Shown: piece after piece, positions 25,137-33,259 of the stretch
Layout of the letters: each line of letters starts with the position of its first letter
Numbering within the stretch: position 1 is the stretch's first letter
From: JBDNJM01 sp041687755
GTDB lineage: Bacteria > Planctomycetota > UBA1135 > GCA-002686595
Assembly: GCA_041687755.1 (NCBI GenBank)
Contig: JBDNJM010000191.1
Span: forward strand, 5,237 to 69,236
Reading direction: 5' to 3'
Length of the DNA stretch: 64,000 nucleotides
Made by a program: the position numbers and the translations under genes
Notes under the pieces: generated by a model
Seen by the model: the letters and a program-made list of their open reading frames with translations, nothing else
Databases searched by the model: none
Told to the model about the DNA's origin: nothing

Positions 25137-26900
25137 TCAATACCAGGTGGCGAGCAGGCACCAGAAGCCTTCGCGCGCCAGACCCTCGACACGGGCGGCC
25201 GCGCGCTTGATCGCGGGAGCGGCGATGTCGGCCGGGCCAAGGTTGGCGAGCAGCGAGGCGGCGTAAAGGCGTTCGAAGGGGTCGATATCAGAGTCGGCCT
25301 CGACGTGCTTGAGGATCACCTTGCGCGCGTACTCGTCGCGATCGGCCGCGATAGCGAACAGCAGGTCCAGCCGGCGTTGGGAGTCGGTCTCGACGGCGAG
25401 GCGCTCCACGACTCGGGCGCGCCCCGCGTCGCCGGTGCTGGCGAGCTGCAGGGCGACCCAGTGATGGGCGCGCAAGGAGTCGATGTGCCCCTCGGCCTCG
25501 GAGGCCAGTTCGAGCAGCAGGTCGGCGCTCTCGGCCAGCGGGATCTGACCCAGGGTCGTGGCGAACTTAACCTTTTCGGTCAGCGGTCGATCCTTGAGCG
25601 CTTCCCACTCGGGCGCCACCTGGGCGAAGGCGCGACGCGCAAGGTTCGGTTTCTCGCGCATGCGCGCGCGCAGCTCCGGCAGCACGAGTTCTAGGTCTCG
25701 GCGTTGCCCGCCGGCCAGCCGCGAGAGGGCGAGGTCGATCGAGGTGGGATCGTCCAAGCGCATGCCGATGACCACGGCCGCGTCTCGAATCTCGCGCACG
25801 GGGTCGTCGTGGGCCCGGGCGATAGCGCGCAGGGCGCGGTCGAGCACCTCGACCTGGGCTTCGCGATCGCGCCCTTCGACGTCCACCTGCGCGGCCTGCT
25901 CGGCGAGCAGAGTCATGGCGGCGAGGCGTCCTTCGGCGTCGGGGTCGGTGGCCGCGGCCGCCTCGACCAGCTCCCAGAGTCCCCCGGCGGTAGCCGCCCG
26001 CATCGCTGAGACGCGCAGGGTGATGTCACCGGTGGTGAGCGACTCCTCGAGGAAGCGCTGGCTGGCTTCGTCGCCGTTGCGCGCAAGCGCGGCGTGCAAG
26101 TACACGGCGTAGGGCGCTCCCATGCTGCCGACGCGCTCGCGAAACTGATCGAGGCGTTCCGAAGTGTCGGAGGTCGCGAGGTGCGGCAGCGCGACCTGCC
26201 ACTGGATCGTGAGGCCCGGCTGGTCCAGCATCGCCAGGAACAGGTCCGCGGAGCGCTCCGCGTCGAGGCGCTGCAGTGCGTTGATGCCCTCGTCGGCAGC
26301 GGTGTTGAGCAAATTGAAGGCAACCGCGTTCGAGATCCGACCGTACAGGTCCGGCATGCGCTCCAACAGGATCGGATCGAACACCCGACCTTCGAGGGCG
26401 CGCATGGCTTGGGCGCGGATGGCGCCGTCGGTGTGGGTCAGCGCCTCCGCCAGAATCAGCGTCGCGGAGTCGGATGGGTTGAGCGCGATGGCGTCGAGCG
26501 TGCCGCGCAGGCGGGGCAGGCCGATGGCGGACGTCTCGTCCTCGCGATAGCGGCGCTCGAGCGCCTCCATCGAGCGCTCCCCCATGGCACCCAGCTCTTC
26601 CCGCGCGCGCTTGAGCGCGACGCCGTAGCCGCGGTCGAGTTTTTCGAGCAGCACGTCCAGCGGATCGGCGAGGTTGCGGTCGTAGGCACCGGACTGGTCG
26701 CAGGCCTCGAGCAGCTGGAGGATCCGCGAGTCCTGGGACAGGTCGAACGTGACGACTTCCTCCGCGGGCGCATCGGGGGCCCCGGCGCCGGGGGCCTTCG
26801 TACCGGGACCGCAGCCGACCGAGACGGCGAGCAGCCCGCCGCACAGGAGGGTGGCGAGAGCCCGGGGTCGAGCGAGTCGGGAGCCGGCGGAGAGCTTCAT
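25137..26900 (-). CDS. HEAT-repeat lipoprotein
   Basis: The 587-aa protein has a lipoprotein signal ending LLAVSVGCG. The rest is an array of HEAT-like helical repeats, for example GAIRAQAMRALEGRV, DITLRVSAMRAATAGGL, PVREIRDAAVVIGMRLDDPTSI and YAASLLANLGPADIAAPAIK. It is probably attached to an envelope membrane and acts as a protein-binding scaffold. Its start overlaps the stop of the tolC-like gene (ATGA), so they share a transcript and possibly a function in export. It is distinct from the two linker-bearing HEAT proteins at 7.9-12.6 kb. Confidence 0.75.
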   Translation of the reverse strand: MKLSAGSRLARPRALATLLCGGLLAVSVGCGPGTKAPGAGAPDAPAEEVVTFDLSQDSRILQLLEACDQSGAYDRNLADPLDVLLEKLDRGYGVALKRAREELGAMGERSMEALERRYREDETSAIGLPRLRGTLDAIALNPSDSATLILAEALTHTDGAIRAQAMRALEGRVFDPILLERMPDLYGRISNAVAFNLLNTAADEGINALQRLDAERSADLFLAMLDQPGLTIQWQVALPHLATSDTSERLDQFRERVGSMGAPYAVYLHAALARNGDEASQRFLEESLTTGDITLRVSAMRAATAGGLWELVEAAAATDPDAEGRLAAMTLLAEQAAQVDVEGRDREAQVEVLDRALRAIARAHDDPVREIRDAAVVIGMRLDDPTSIDLALSRLAGGQRRDLELVLPELRARMREKPNLARRAFAQVAPEWEALKDRPLTEKVKFATTLGQIPLAESADLLLELASEAEGHIDSLRAHHWVALQLASTGDAGRARVVERLAVETDSQRRLDLLFAIAADRDEYARKVILKHVEADSDIDPFERLYAASLLANLGPADIAAPAIKRAAARVEGLAREGFWCLLATWY

Positions 26901-28645
26901 TCAGGAGCTAGGGTTGGATCTAGAACGCGTAGTTCCTCAGGGGTCGGCGCCGTCAGGGAAACCTGTTCGCTCAGGCGACCCTCGGCGCGCTTGAGAGCGG
27001 CCTCGGCCTTGGCAAAGTCGGCCTGGGCGCGCTTTTCGGACGACAGCGCCTCGGCCAGCTGCTGCTGAAACTCGAGCACCTGGAAGGTCGTCGAGAAGCC
27101 CTCAGTGTAACTCGACTCCTCCGCGCTGAGCTGGCGGCGGGCCAGCTCGCTGGCCTTGGCTGCGACGGCCACGATCTCCGCACCATCCTCGAGCCGGCGC
27201 ACGGCGTCACGGACCTCGGCGAGGACGGTGTTCTCGGACTGCTCGTAGGTTAGCCGCGCCGAGATCAGCTCAAGCCGGGCGCGCCGCTCCGCGTTGGCCC
27301 GCGTCGCGTTGCCCAGCGGCATGCTGAAGGTCAGCCCGCCGGTCAGGTTCGGAAAGTCGAGGCTCAAGGAGTCCTCGTACGCGTCGCTGGTGTCCGCGTT
27401 GTTGGCGATGCCGCGCGCGTCGAGGCTCAGGTTGAGCTCCGGCAGGCGGTCGATCTCGGCGGCGCCGAGTCGGGCCTCAGCGATGTCCACCTCAAGTCGG
27501 CGCTGGTTCAGCTCCGGCCGGAACTCGAGCGCCCGCCCGAGCGAGCGCCGCCACTGCAGGCCGTCGGCGGCGTCGAGCCGCTCGGGGAGCGGAGTGCGCG
27601 GCACGATCGGCAGCTCCCACAGGCCTAGAAATTCTTCGAAGGACTCCTGGCTGCCGCCCTCGCGGCGAAACAGCACGCTCTTCAAGGTGTCCATCGTGCT
27701 GTCGACCTCCGTCTGAGCGAGCAGCAGCTGGTTCTCTTGGCTCGCGACGTTGGTTTCGGCCTGGAGCACGTCGACCTCGGTCCCCACGCCGACCTTGAGG
27801 CGCTCGGCGTTCTGCTCGAGCTGACGGTTGCCCAACTGCACCGAGATCTCGCGCACGCGCAGTTGCTCGAGCGCGGCGACCAGGTCCCAGTAGGCGTTCG
27901 AGACCTCGAGCAGCAGCGTCTCCCGCTGCTCCCTCAACGCCTCACGGCTGGCGCGCCACTGGATCTCAGAGACGTGCTGTTCGACCGTCGCGCTGCGCGA
28001 TCCGCGTCCGCGCAACAGGGGCTGCAGGTAGGTCGCGAACAGCGTGCTGTCGGTGAACTCACCTGCGGTCAGCTGGTTGTTGGTTTCGGTGTTCGTGGAC
28101 TGAAAGCCGAGGTCGAACGTGCCGCCCCAGGTGAAGGGCTTGGAGATCGACGTCTGCCACGAGGTCTGGGTGACGTCGAGGACGTCGACACCCCCCGTGA
28201 TGAAGTCGTTGGCCTGCGGAATCTCGGCGTCCACGTACTGGCCGCTGGCGTTGAACACGGGGTCGAAGGCGCCCCAGCTCCCTAGCGAGCCGACACGCTG
28301 GGCTTCCGAGTTCACCGAGGCGATCTCCAGGCCCAGGCCATTGTCGAGGGCGATGCGCAGGGCGTCGGAGAGCGACAGGTCCAGCACGCGCCCGTCGGCC
28401 CGGTCCGGGTCGCCGGAGCGCGCGGCCAGTTCCTCGAGCGTGGGAACGTTGAACTCGGGCTGCCGGTTGTCCTGGGCGCCCGGATCGGCCTCTTGGGCGA
28501 ACGCCAGCGCGCCGAGTGCGAGCGCTGGAGCGAGGGCGAGCCGGGGATGCGCAGTGGCGCGGGAGCGACGTGACCCGGGGCTTTCGGGTCGGCCAGGGGT
28601 TGCGGTCGTCTGCGGACGAGGGGTCGAGGGCTTCAGCGTTCTCAT
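26897..28645 (-). CDS. TolC-like outer membrane efflux protein
   Basis: The 582-aa protein has a basic N-terminus and a hydrophobic segment (LALAPALALGALAFA), then two related halves of long coiled coils with LSLSDALRIALDNGLGLEIA and RRSLGRALEFRPELNQRRLEV, each starting a repeat of the outer membrane efflux family. The last 90 residues form the long coiled-coil helix (ELARRQLSAEESSYTEGFST). These proteins form trimeric channels for type I secretion or drug efflux. No inner-membrane pump or adaptor is next to it. The N-terminal 40 residues before the hydrophobic part suggest the real start may be later. It is coupled to the HEAT lipoprotein. Confidence 0.85.
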   Translation of the reverse strand: MRTLKPSTPRPQTTATPGRPESPGSRRSRATAHPRLALAPALALGALAFAQEADPGAQDNRQPEFNVPTLEELAARSGDPDRADGRVLDLSLSDALRIALDNGLGLEIASVNSEAQRVGSLGSWGAFDPVFNASGQYVDAEIPQANDFITGGVDVLDVTQTSWQTSISKPFTWGGTFDLGFQSTNTETNNQLTAGEFTDSTLFATYLQPLLRGRGSRSATVEQHVSEIQWRASREALREQRETLLLEVSNAYWDLVAALEQLRVREISVQLGNRQLEQNAERLKVGVGTEVDVLQAETNVASQENQLLLAQTEVDSTMDTLKSVLFRREGGSQESFEEFLGLWELPIVPRTPLPERLDAADGLQWRRSLGRALEFRPELNQRRLEVDIAEARLGAAEIDRLPELNLSLDARGIANNADTSDAYEDSLSLDFPNLTGGLTFSMPLGNATRANAERRARLELISARLTYEQSENTVLAEVRDAVRRLEDGAEIVAVAAKASELARRQLSAEESSYTEGFSTTFQVLEFQQQLAEALSSEKRAQADFAKAEAALKRAEGRLSEQVSLTAPTPEELRVLDPTLAPE

Positions 28646-28713
28646 GCGGGGCCAAGGATAGGCGATGCCCCGCCAGGATCTAGCGGCTGGTCCCGATCAG
28701 TCCGAGGCCTCGG

Positions 28714-29850
28714 CTAGCGGGAAGAAGGCGCATTCGGCTCGCCGTCGAGCGGGGGCTCGAGGGCGTCGTCGGCCCACTCCAACCAGGTCCGCCACGGCTC
28801 GCTCTCCGTGCGCGAGCGCTCCAGGGAGCGGGCGACTTCGAGCAGGACCGGGCGCCGATCCCAGGTGGCCAGGGCAAGCGCAGCGCGGGGCTCTACGCCG
28901 CTGGGCGCCTTCGGTTTCCAGTAGGCGTCCGGCAACTCGAGCCCCTGGAGCCTTGCCCGCATGAGCAGTGCCATGCGAACTGCCTGCAGCGGAGCGCTGA
29001 GGGTCGCATCTGGAAGCCCGGCGGCACGGGCCAGGCGCATCCGCACCTCGCTGGTCCCGAGGGAGGAGTTCTCGCGCGTGCGCGCGTCCTCGTCCAGGGC
29101 CGCCGCGAGCTGAACCAGCACGACCCGCGGTTCGGCGTCCTCGGTGTCTTGGGGGCCGTCACCGGACTCCAGCCAGGCGCGCACGGCGCGCTCCAAATCG
29201 CCTTCGGTGCCGACCTGTGCGGGAATCGGGACCTCGATCGAGGCGAGCCCGAGTCGCGTCCGGCGCCGGAACTCGGAGGGCTCCAGCAGGGTCAAGCCCT
29301 CCAGATCCTCGAGGCCGAGATCGGCGGGCGTCAGGGGGCCGCGCTCCGGTCGTTCGGGCGACTCGATGGTGCGCTTCTGCGCCGGGCTGAAGCTCAGCTG
29401 AACGGAGCTGGGCGGCCTCTGGGAGGCGATCCACCAGGCGAAGACAGGCAGCGCCAGGAGGTGCACGAGCAGGCTCGCGGCGGCGAGCCGCACGAGCGGG
29501 CGGTTGCTCAGAGTGCGGGCCCAGTCGCCGGCCAACCCACTGCGGGCCAGCGCTGAGCTGACCTCGGGCTCGGTCGCTTGGTCTTGCTCAAGGGCCGCGA
29601 AGAACGCGGTCTGGACGCGCACAGCCGCCGCTTCGTCCGCCGCGGTCGGCAGCGCCGCGTGCCGCAGGCGCTGCAGCTCGGCGGCGAGTCCTTCCTCGTG
29701 CCCGTTTGGCTCACCGGCCGACGGCGCCTCACCCGCCAAGAGCGCCTCCAGGCGCTGCGCCTCCGCGGCGTCCGCGCCACGCAAGGGTGTGTCCGGCGAC
29801 AGCGCCGGATCCGCGGGCGACGCGTCGGTTTCGGGATCGAAAGCGTTCAT
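28714..29850 (-). CDS. One-TM protein coupled to an ECF sigma factor, putative anti-sigma factor
   Basis: The 378-aa protein has an acidic N-terminal region of about 118 residues, one hydrophobic helix (LAAASLLVHLLALPVFAWWIAS, about 121-143) and a longer C-terminal region with no family I recognise. An N-in, C-out topology is plausible. Its ATG overlaps the stop of the sigma factor gene (29847-29850), the arrangement typical of sigma/anti-sigma pairs. No HxxxCxxC zinc anti-sigma motif is present, so the role is inferred from context and topology only. Confidence 0.55.
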   Translation of the reverse strand: MNAFDPETDASPADPALSPDTPLRGADAAEAQRLEALLAGEAPSAGEPNGHEEGLAAELQRLRHAALPTAADEAAAVRVQTAFFAALEQDQATEPEVSSALARSGLAGDWARTLSNRPLVRLAAASLLVHLLALPVFAWWIASQRPPSSVQLSFSPAQKRTIESPERPERGPLTPADLGLEDLEGLTLLEPSEFRRRTRLGLASIEVPIPAQVGTEGDLERAVRAWLESGDGPQDTEDAEPRVVLVQLAAALDEDARTRENSSLGTSEVRMRLARAAGLPDATLSAPLQAVRMALLMRARLQGLELPDAYWKPKAPSGVEPRAALALATWDRRPVLLEVARSLERSRTESEPWRTWLEWADDALEPPLDGEPNAPSSR

Positions 29851-30524
29851 CGGGATCGGGCTCCTCGGCTGCCGCCCAGCGGCAGGGACGACGGGGGGAC
29901 GGGGCTCTCGTAGGGCGGGCCGGATGCGTTCTCGGCGGCGTTTGTGGCATCTGCGAGCTCCTCGCCGAGCCCCTCGCGCAGCTTGCGGACCGCATGGAAC
30001 ATGCGCGATTTGATTGTGCCGGTGGGCACCCCGAGGATCGACGCGATTTCGGCGTAGGGCAGCTCTTGGACCACGCCCAACTCGAACACGAGGCGCTGGG
30101 CCTCGGGCAGCTTCGCGAGCTGCACGCGCAGGCGCTCGGCCTCCTCGTGGCGGCTGAGCTGCTCGACGGCCCCCGGTGTCGGGTCGACGGCCGAGCGCGT
30201 CTCGCGCTCATCCTCCGCCGTGACCTGGGAGAGAGCGACCGGGCGCAGGGCGCTGCGCCGCCGTCGGTCGATCCAGGCGTTGCGGGCGATGCGGAAGCAG
30301 TACGCCTCGAACCGCTCGCGGGGCCGGTAGCCGCTCGCTCCCCGAAACAGGCGCAGGAACAGCTCCTGCACGAGGTCCTCGGCCTCTTCGGCGGCGGCGC
30401 CCAGACGGCGATAAAAGCCGATCAGCGATGAGCTATGGGTTTCTACGAAGGTCTCGAACACGGTGGGGTCCCCGTCGCGCAGGGCGCTGAGTGGGTCCCG
30501 CGGCAGGTCAGGGGCAGGACTCAC
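29847..30524 (-). CDS. ECF-type RNA polymerase sigma factor
   Basis: The 225-aa protein has region 2 (FETFVETHSSSLIGFYRRLG, AEDLVQELFLRLFRGA, YCFRIARNAWIDRRRR) and region 4 (LAKLPEAQRLVFELGVVQEL, then YAEIASILGVPTGTIKSRMF), which contact the -10 and -35 elements. A Ser/Pro-rich tail of about 35 residues follows. Start and stop each overlap a neighbour by 4 nt (tsaE upstream, the one-TM protein downstream). It could control envelope genes nearby. Its target promoters are unknown. Confidence 0.9.
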   Translation of the reverse strand: MSPAPDLPRDPLSALRDGDPTVFETFVETHSSSLIGFYRRLGAAAEEAEDLVQELFLRLFRGASGYRPRERFEAYCFRIARNAWIDRRRRSALRPVALSQVTAEDERETRSAVDPTPGAVEQLSRHEEAERLRVQLAKLPEAQRLVFELGVVQELPYAEIASILGVPTGTIKSRMFHAVRKLREGLGEELADATNAAENASGPPYESPVPPSSLPLGGSRGARSR

Positions 30525-31210
30525 GGGGAGTCCTCAACGAGCGGTTCGCCGGGCGGTTCATTGCTGAGGCCCAATTCTCCGCGCTGGGGGACGGCTGAAG
30601 GCTGTTCTCCGCCCTGGGGCACAGCTGAAGGCTGTTCTCCGCCCTGGGGCACAGCTGAAGGCTCTGGATGGGCCCGCACGGCCTCCAAACCGGCTTCCAG
30701 CGCGGCTGAGGGGCGCTCCGAGGGGTCCCCGAGCAGCTCGAAGACGAGCTTGCGGCATTCCTCGCCCGCGTGCTCCATCCGGATTGCGAGGCGCGGCAGG
30801 GGCAGGAACTCCCCCACGTCCCCCGCCCACTCGAGGGCCGCGACGCCCTCGCCTTCGGCGCCCGGCTCGAGGACCTCGGCCCCGCCGCCGGCCAGGAAGG
30901 CCCCCTCGCGGGCGCTCATCCAGGCGTCAAAGTGGTACAGCGGCAGGCGCCCCTCGTGGGCGTGCATCAGGGTGTAGGTCGGGCTGGCGACCTCGTCTGC
31001 TGGCACCCCCAGCCCCGCGGCGAGACCGCGCACGAAGCACGTCTTGCCTGCCCCCATCTCCCCCGCCAGGGCCAGCACGGCCCCGCGCCCGAGCACCGCG
31101 CCGAGCGCTGCGGCCAGGGCTTCGGTCTCCTCGGGCGAGTGCGTTGTGCGATGAACGGGTGTGCCGTTGCCGGGCTTGCCGGGTTCTGGAGCGTGGGCGG
31201 GTCGGGTCAT
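30521..31210 (-). CDS. tsaE: tRNA t6A modification ATPase TsaE with repeat-containing tail
   Basis: The 229-aa protein contains the Walker A motif LALAGEMGAGKTCFVRGLA, then ASPTYTLMHAHEGRLPLYHFDAW and VAALEWAGDVGEFLP, all diagnostic for TsaE. It helps make N6-threonylcarbamoyladenosine at tRNA A37. The start MTRPAHAPE at 31210 is chosen over an upstream ATG because it lies 2 nt after thiL. TsaE proteins are usually about 150 residues; the extra 75 here form a tail with PSAVPQGGEQ repeated almost three times. The repeat is probably disordered. It sits between thiL and the sigma factor gene. Confidence 0.9.
   Translation of the reverse strand: MTRPAHAPEPGKPGNGTPVHRTTHSPEETEALAAALGAVLGRGAVLALAGEMGAGKTCFVRGLAAGLGVPADEVASPTYTLMHAHEGRLPLYHFDAWMSAREGAFLAGGGAEVLEPGAEGEGVAALEWAGDVGEFLPLPRLAIRMEHAGEECRKLVFELLGDPSERPSAALEAGLEAVRAHPEPSAVPQGGEQPSAVPQGGEQPSAVPQRGELGLSNEPPGEPLVEDSP
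30601..30660. repeat. 30-bp tandem repeat x2, plus one degenerate copy, in tsaE tail
   Basis: Two identical 30-bp units (30601-30630, 30631-30660) follow a diverged copy at about 30569-30600. On the minus strand each encodes PSAVPQGGEQ. Confidence 0.9.
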
Positions 31211-31212
31211 GT

Positions 31213-32169
31213 TCAGGTCGAGGTCGCGCTGCCGTGGACATACCCGCCCAACTCGGGCGGGCGACACGCGGGGTGGTCGGGATCGAGCCGGAGCCAGACG
31301 CCCGCCCGCAGGTCGGTGGTCTCCTGCAGCGTTCCAATCCGGGTCGCTGCGGGCACGCCGAACTCGCCGGCGCGCTCAAGGAAGCGCGCGGCAGCCGCGG
31401 CGTCGAGCGTTGCGAGCAGCTCGTGATCCTCCCCATCCGACAGGGCCGCCCGCTGCGCCACCGATCGATCGCCGCCTGCGGCGACGAGCGCATCCTCGTG
31501 GACCGGGAGCGTGTCGAGCACGAGCGCCAGGCCGGAGGCCTGCGCGAGCCGTTCGGCGTCCAGCTGCAGGCCGTCGGAGACGTCGATCAGGGCCGTCGCG
31601 CCCAGCTCGTGCAGTGCGCGGCCGGCGCGCAGGCGCGGCTCGATGCGCAGGTGCCGGCCGGCGCGGCTGCCGCCGAGCGGACCGGTGCAGATCAGGACCT
31701 GCCCCGCGCGACCCCGATCGCGCCCCGGCGGCTGTCGTTCGCCCGGCAGGCGGCCCAGGGCGGTGGCGGTCAGTCCCGCCGGCCCGCTGCCTCCGCTGAG
31801 ATCGCCCGCCACGAGTCCTGCCCCATGGCGCTCGGCGGCGTCGGAAGCCCCCTCGATGACGGCGCGGATCCAGGTCTCGTCGCGCTCGTCCTCGAAGCGA
31901 CCCGCCAGGGTCACCGCCACGGGTTCGGCTGCCGTCGCGGCCAGGTCGCTGAGCGTGCGCAGCACGACCTTCGCGCCGAACAGGGCGGGATCGACGTCAT
32001 GCTCGGCGTGCACGCCGAGCACGACCTGGTCGCAGCACATCACCGGGCGGCCGCCGAGCCGGCCGAGCACGGCGGCGTCGTGCTGGCGCGAGCCCTCGAG
32101 CTGGCGCGGCGCCGGTCGCTGCGCCAGCCAGGCGTGTAGACGCAGCTCGTTCCAGCCACCCCCGCTCAA
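31213..32169 (-). CDS. thiL: Thiamine-monophosphate kinase
   Basis: The 318-aa enzyme phosphorylates thiamine phosphate to thiamine diphosphate. Motifs are CCDQVVLGVHAEHDVD in the N-terminal metal/ATP region, GRALHELGATALIDVSDGLQ, and ALSDGEDHELLATL near the C-terminus. The usual GGDRSVAQR-type segment precedes the last motif. The chosen start is TTG at 32169 (LSGGGWNELRLHAWL), whose last two bases are the first two of the TGA of the preceding gene. An upstream ATG would give an Arg/Pro-rich extension. thiE lies two genes upstream, so the thiamine genes are clustered around a membrane protein. Confidence 0.85.
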   Translation of the reverse strand: MSGGGWNELRLHAWLAQRPAPRQLEGSRQHDAAVLGRLGGRPVMCCDQVVLGVHAEHDVDPALFGAKVVLRTLSDLAATAAEPVAVTLAGRFEDERDETWIRAVIEGASDAAERHGAGLVAGDLSGGSGPAGLTATALGRLPGERQPPGRDRGRAGQVLICTGPLGGSRAGRHLRIEPRLRAGRALHELGATALIDVSDGLQLDAERLAQASGLALVLDTLPVHEDALVAAGGDRSVAQRAALSDGEDHELLATLDAAAAARFLERAGEFGVPAATRIGTLQETTDLRAGVWLRLDPDHPACRPPELGGYVHGSATST

Positions 32170-32567
32170 AACACGATCACGATCGGGCCGCGCACGGAGT
32201 CCGGGGAGACCGGGCCGAGACTGCGGCTGTCGAGGCCCGGACACGCGGGATCGTCGACCGCGATCCAGAGTTCGCCGGCGTCCAGGCGCACGAGCGCCTC
32301 GTCGGTGAGACCGGCGGGCGCGGGCTGCACGCGCCCCAGGTGCAGTTGCCCCGGAGTGCTCTCGAACAGCACGGACTGGCCGATCTCGGGCGCGCCGGCC
32401 CAGCGATCGATCATGAGTTGGGCGCCCGGAGGTACGCCGAACAGCGGCGAGCAGCCGTCCTGCGGCAGGGACTGCATGTCGAAGCGCGCGATGAGGTACA
32501 GCACGGCGGCGCCTGCGAGGGCCAGGCTGGCCCGCCGCGCCAGCCGGGCGATGCGGTTGGGGTTCAT
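32166..32567 (-). CDS. S26 signal-peptidase-like membrane protein lacking lysine
   Basis: The 133-aa protein starts MNPNRIARLARRASLALAGA, with one N-terminal membrane helix (LALAGAAVLYLIARF). The C-terminal end PGLDSRSLGPVSPDSVRGPI resembles the conserved last box of type I signal peptidases (LDSR-x-x-GPV). The segment where these enzymes have the nucleophile reads MQSLPQDGCSPLFGVPPGA: the serine of SMxP is not aligned, and QSLP is at best TraF-like. There is no lysine in the whole protein, so a Ser/Lys dyad is impossible. It overlaps thiE and thiL by 4 nt or fewer on both sides. Function is unknown; a non-catalytic S26 relative is the simplest reading. Confidence 0.65.
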   Translation of the reverse strand: MNPNRIARLARRASLALAGAAVLYLIARFDMQSLPQDGCSPLFGVPPGAQLMIDRWAGAPEIGQSVLFESTPGQLHLGRVQPAPAGLTDEALVRLDAGELWIAVDDPACPGLDSRSLGPVSPDSVRGPIVIVF

Positions 32568-33259
32568 GCAGGCCAGTGCTCCGCGGTCGCAGACAAGTAC
32601 GCAGACAGGGCGCGCCCGGGATCTTCGGCGCCGTGCAGCCCGGAGAGCACGGCCAGTCCGCGCGCGCCGGCCGCCGCTGCCCCGGCGGCGTCCGTTGGCT
32701 GCACCCCGCCGAGCGCCCAACAGGGCAGCTGCCGCGCGGCGACCTCGCGGGCGAGACCGGCGTGCCCTAGTGCACCGCTTTTCTGGGCCACCGATCCCTG
32801 GGCCACTGATCCCTGGGCCACTGCGGCGTGCGGTTTGTCCACCGGGTGGAGCGGCGAGAGGAAGGCGTAGTCGGCTCCGGCCAACCGCTCGGGCGCGTCC
32901 CCGGCGTGGCTGGAGAAACCGACGGCGACGTGCGCGGGCAGCAGACCGCGGGCCTCGCCGGGCGTCAGGGAGCGCCAGCCCAGGTGCACGGCCTCGGCGC
33001 CTGCCGCCGCGCCCAGATGAACGCGATCGTGCAGGCACAGCCAGGCGGCGGGGAAGCGTTCGCGCAACTCCTGCGCCAGATCCAGCAGCGGTCCATCGTC
33101 GAGCGACGGCTCGCGCAGCACGAGGCCCTGCAGGCCGCCCTCGAGCAGTCGAAAGAGCTTTGGACCCAGCTGGGTGCTCTCAGCGCGGGTCGCGGCGCGT
33201 CCTGGGCTCAGGGCCACCAGTGCAGGCGGCAGCGCGCGGGCTGTGCTTGCGGGCGTCAC
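32564..33259 (-). CDS. thiE: Thiamine-phosphate synthase-like protein (ThiE/TenI family)
   Basis: The 231-aa TIM-barrel protein has GLVLREPSLDDGPLLDLAQ, LCLHDRVHLGAAAGAEAVHL, YAFLSPLHPVDKPH, PCWALGGVQPTDAAGAAAAG and ARGLAVLSGL, in the order expected for ThiE/TenI. ThiE joins the pyrimidine and thiazole parts of thiamine; TenI relatives isomerise the thiazole. The substitution SPLHPVDK for the usual xPxFPTxTK leaves the choice open. A loop contains VAQGS repeated in tandem. It overlaps the genes on both sides by 4 nt. thiL downstream supports a thiamine role. Confidence 0.75.
   Translation of the reverse strand: MTPASTARALPPALVALSPGRAATRAESTQLGPKLFRLLEGGLQGLVLREPSLDDGPLLDLAQELRERFPAAWLCLHDRVHLGAAAGAEAVHLGWRSLTPGEARGLLPAHVAVGFSSHAGDAPERLAGADYAFLSPLHPVDKPHAAVAQGSVAQGSVAQKSGALGHAGLAREVAARQLPCWALGGVQPTDAAGAAAAGARGLAVLSGLHGAEDPGRALSAYLSATAEHWPA
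32783..32812. repeat. 15-bp tandem repeat in thiE
   Basis: CTGGGCCACCGATCC (32783-32797) and CTGGGCCACTGATCC (32798-32812), with a partial third copy. On the minus strand they encode the pentapeptide VAQGS in tandem. Confidence 0.8.
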
